Assembly: GCA_007127695.1 (NCBI GenBank)
Contig: SKYW01000295.1
Span: forward strand, 1-16,621
Direction of reading: 5' to 3'
DNA from: Balneolales bacterium
GTDB taxonomy: Bacteria > Bacteroidota > Rhodothermia > Balneolales > Natronogracilivirgulaceae
Length of the DNA: 16,621 bases
Below the pieces are notes generated by a model. That model was given only the letters and a program-made list of their open reading frames with translations. It was not told where the DNA came from and searched no databases. How positions within the stretch are numbered: position 1 is the stretch's first letter; the number at the start of each line of letters is the position of its first letter. The position numbers and the translations under genes were made by a program. Shown here piece by piece: positions 14,730 to 16,621 of this stretch.

Positions 14730-15377
14730 ATGACTGGAATATCTGGCTTTATTCTATTTATAATCTCGCTCTATGCGACATTCAATTTCTTCCGACTGTA
14801 CGCCATAGACAGAAAGATCTTCCATTTCTGCATTGGAACCACAGCAGCGTTCCTTGCACTTTACGGGGCATCTTCCTTTCTTGCACTTTTTTTTCCGATA
14901 CTTGATCCTGAATTCATAGGAGAGTGGTCCACCGTTTTTTCTGTTTCATTTCTTCTTTCAGCCGCGGCGGCTCTGGTTCGGGACTTCAAACCGGTATTTT
15001 CAAGATTCCCAAAATCATTCACATTCGTTCCTCTTGTGTTGATTGTCATTTATCCGATGATAATTGATACACTTGTTGTCAAATATTGGGTCCTGGGACT
15101 TTATCAGGGTAGTGCATTGCTCATAGCATTTCTGATTTACGCATTCCGGACATACGAGAACAGCGATTTTGCCTATATGCTCGTAGGAGTCATCTTTTTT
15201 GCCATAACATTCTTACTGTACTGGATCCCTGAATCGCTGTTCACTTTACCTGAATACATCTGGATGCTTTTGACTAGCTCCGGAATTCTCATATTGACCG
15301 TAGGATATAACCAGGCATATCATCTTGAAGAGCAACTGATCGATCAGGAAAAACGCAAAGAGACCTGGTTCGCCTGA
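14730..15377 (+). CDS. Seven-span membrane protein of unknown function
   Basis: The protein has 215 residues and is almost entirely hydrophobic helices. Seven segments can be placed at about 5-24, 31-55, 66-83, 97-115, 118-139, 148-166 and 176-196, followed by a charged cytoplasmic-looking tail (HLEEQLIDQEKRKET). The layout resembles seven-helix sensory or transport-like modules, but no family signature is recognised and no output domain is attached. The codons for residues 53-55 include a run of eight T (14887-14894), a possible slippage site. It starts 51 bp after the DinB-like gene and may be co-transcribed with it. It faces the M1-like gene across 245 bp. Confidence 0.72.
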   Translation: MTGISGFILFIISLYATFNFFRLYAIDRKIFHFCIGTTAAFLALYGASSFLALFFPILDPEFIGEWSTVFSVSFLLSAAAALVRDFKPVFSRFPKSFTFVPLVLIVIYPMIIDTLVVKYWVLGLYQGSALLIAFLIYAFRTYENSDFAYMLVGVIFFAITFLLYWIPESLFTLPEYIWMLLTSSGILILTVGYNQAYHLEEQLIDQEKRKETWFA

Positions 15378-15622
15378 ATACCGAAGGGGAAGGGTAGTGC
15401 AACAAGTTTGAATCAATGAAAATGTGCCGGCGATATTTCCACTTCCCTGACTTTACATAATATTAATTATGCGACATGCTTATATTGGGCTCATAAAAAG
15501 CACGGCCTATAATTCCTCGATTTTTTGACTGTACATTGCCTGCACTTTGCCATCACCATAGTCCCGGCAGCTTCCACCACAAGTATTAACTTCATGGAAT
15601 GAAATTATTCACGCATGCCGTT
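15378..15622. other. Convergent intergenic region, 245 bp, no clear gene
   Basis: The gap lies between the seven-span membrane protein gene (plus) and the M1-like gene (minus). It contains an AT-rich hairpin (CATAAT, 4-nt loop, ATTATG, 15456-15471), which has no T-tract. On the minus strand two tiny frames overlap: one with an ATG at 15595 encoding 34 residues, and one without a normal start ending in SCRDYGDGKVQAMYSQKIEE followed by Leu and stop (15507). Neither is called a gene. Confidence 0.5.
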
Positions 15623-16621
15623 TTATTGTGAGTTCAGGGTTTCGTTGTATTCCAGTATCCTGATGGTGTCTTTAATGGTGCGAAGTTCATGCTCATCCAT
15701 CTCTCTTTGATCTTTGGCCTCCCTGAGCAAATCAAGATATTCGTACGAACCTGTCGCTTCCAGTCCGGCGTAAGCATGCAATCGATAGTCCCGGTTCGGG
15801 TCGCCGATCAACCTTCCAAAAAGAACCGCCACGCGCTCAGCTTTCCGCTCATCAAAAGCACCCACGGATTCTGCAAGGTATGACAACGCCAAATCCCTGT
15901 ACCTGCGTCTTCCCGGATCGTCAGCCAGGCCGACAAGCATATCCGTCGCACCCGGATCATCGGAAAGCATCAAGGCACGAACCACGGCAATCTTGATGAC
16001 ATCCTGATACGACTCCAGCTGTTTGTATGGCATTATCATGTCGACCGATTCATCCGGATAGAGTTCCCCGGCAAGGACGATTGCATCCGCAGACACAAAA
16101 TAACTGGTATCGGCCATCATCACAGTTATATGATCGCGGACTTTTTCATGCAAATCTATATTATTTATTTCCAAATTGCGCAATATGTTTAGGGATTCCC
16201 GCCTCACCCGGTAATCGGGCTCTGTGCTGTAAGTAGCTCGCAGGACCATTGAAAGCGCCTGTTCATACTCATACATCCATACATAATCCGCAATTAGACC
16301 GTAAGCCGTCATCCGTATCCCCCAGAAAGGATCGCTCATGGCCAGCTCAGCCACCTGGTTCCTGATTGTCCGGTATTCCATAAATTCCTCTGCCATGGAA
16401 AGCGCCTCCGCCCGTATGAGCAAGTGATCACTTTCCAGACGGCGTGACAAGGAAGTCATGGATATGTCCCTGAAGTATTCTGCGAGCTGCACCCGGTGAG
16501 GATCCAGTACGATATCAATGATATTGTCATTTGCTTCGAAATAGAACGTGTTTTCTGCTTCATCAATCCTGATCCTTTGCCAAGCCTCCCCTCCTTCTGC
16601 CACTATGAGCACTTCCGGGTA
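15623..16621 (-). CDS. C-terminal part of a probable M1-family metallopeptidase with HEAT-like repeats (cut by window edge)
   Basis: The frame is open to the end of the window, so the N-terminus is missing; 332 residues are visible. The first visible part (YPEVLIVAEGGEAWQRIRID, then about 20 residues ending in VLDPHRVQLAEY) resembles the beta domain of M1 peptidases just before their C-terminal helical domain: GYP-type strand, FxF strand and a DP segment. The rest is a run of helical HEAT-like repeats, for example HLLIRAEALSMAEEF, FWGIRMTAYGLIAD, DYRVRRESLNIL and DYRLHAYAGLEATG. M1 enzymes trim N-terminal residues from peptides using HExxH-E zinc, which would lie outside the window. A different HEAT-repeat protein is possible, so the catalytic role is inferred. 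The stop is TAA at 15625-15623, and no T-rich terminator follows. Confidence 0.6.
   Translation of the reverse strand, partial: YPEVLIVAEGGEAWQRIRIDEAENTFYFEANDNIIDIVLDPHRVQLAEYFRDISMTSLSRRLESDHLLIRAEALSMAEEFMEYRTIRNQVAELAMSDPFWGIRMTAYGLIADYVWMYEYEQALSMVLRATYSTEPDYRVRRESLNILRNLEINNIDLHEKVRDHITVMMADTSYFVSADAIVLAGELYPDESVDMIMPYKQLESYQDVIKIAVVRALMLSDDPGATDMLVGLADDPGRRRYRDLALSYLAESVGAFDERKAERVAVLFGRLIGDPNRDYRLHAYAGLEATGSYEYLDLLREAKDQREMDEHELRTIKDTIRILEYNETLNSQ

Noticed and set aside
14887..14894. Run of eight T inside the seven-span membrane protein gene as a phase-variable switch
   Set aside because: Eight bases is short, the frame is intact, and Phe/Leu codons in a membrane helix make such runs common.
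15491..15611. Two overlapping small minus-strand frames after the M1-like gene; one reads CGGSCRDYGDGKVQAMYSQK, then IEEL and stop
   Set aside because: The Cys-containing frame has no ATG, GTG or TTG start before its conserved-looking part, and 33 codons without a stop is expected by chance. The 34-residue ATG frame (15595-15491) is in a different register, so at most one could be real. A protein search of either would decide.
1..16621. tRNA, rRNA, CRISPR array, insertion sequence, attachment site or integrase
   Set aside because: None was seen on reading both strands: no T-loop-like GGTTCRANNCC outside coding frames, no regularly spaced repeats, no transposase-like protein and no terminal inverted repeats.

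Overview
The window reads as ordinary chromosomal DNA of a Bacteroidota/Balneolota/Rhodothermota-type bacterium. The reasons are: a RecO C-terminus of the kind found in Bacteroidota; a MutL that lacks the endonuclease signatures; genes that start without Shine-Dalgarno sequences; several start regions preceded by the group's -7 promoter element (TAnnTTTG), some with TTTG 19 bp upstream; and several lipoprotein signal peptides. The placement near Balneolales is an inference from these features and was not tested against a database.

Layout from left to right. (1) 3-2450, plus strand: the 3' end of recO, a membrane-anchored HtrA/DegQ protease overlapping it by one base, and a small lipoprotein. 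(2) 2451-2635: a convergent gap with a 16-bp hairpin and a GAAT microsatellite. (3) 2636-3883, minus strand: an E. coli-like NADP isocitrate dehydrogenase, followed by about 360 bp without a convincing gene. (4) 4245-6377, plus strand: a basic single-span membrane protein and mutL. (5) 6430-9412, minus strand: a two-gene lipoprotein unit, an alpha-solenoid lipoprotein followed 31 bp downstream by a trypsin-like lipoprotein. (6) 9560-11554, plus strand: a UvrD/Rep helicase, divergent from the lipoprotein unit. (7) 11648-11887, minus strand: a small two-span membrane protein, divergent from der. (8) 11980-15377, plus strand: der (ribosome assembly GTPase), a nuoI located apart from other complex I genes, a DinB-like protein and a seven-span membrane protein. 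(9) 15623-16621, minus strand: the C-terminal part of what looks like an M1 metallopeptidase with HEAT-like repeats.

Functionally the window combines DNA repair (recO, mutL, helicase), envelope proteolysis and quality control (htrA, the lipoprotein protease, probably the M1 peptidase), central metabolism and respiration (icd, nuoI) and ribosome assembly (der). There is no mobile element, CRISPR array, tRNA/rRNA or defence island.

The most interesting points are the paired solenoid/protease lipoproteins, the back-to-back promoter palindrome plus leader hairpin between der and its divergent neighbour, a 3' hairpin downstream of icd that is fully paired only on the icd strand, and a MutL with degraded endonuclease motifs. 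I did not find evidence for a wholly new system. The lipoprotein pair is the closest candidate.
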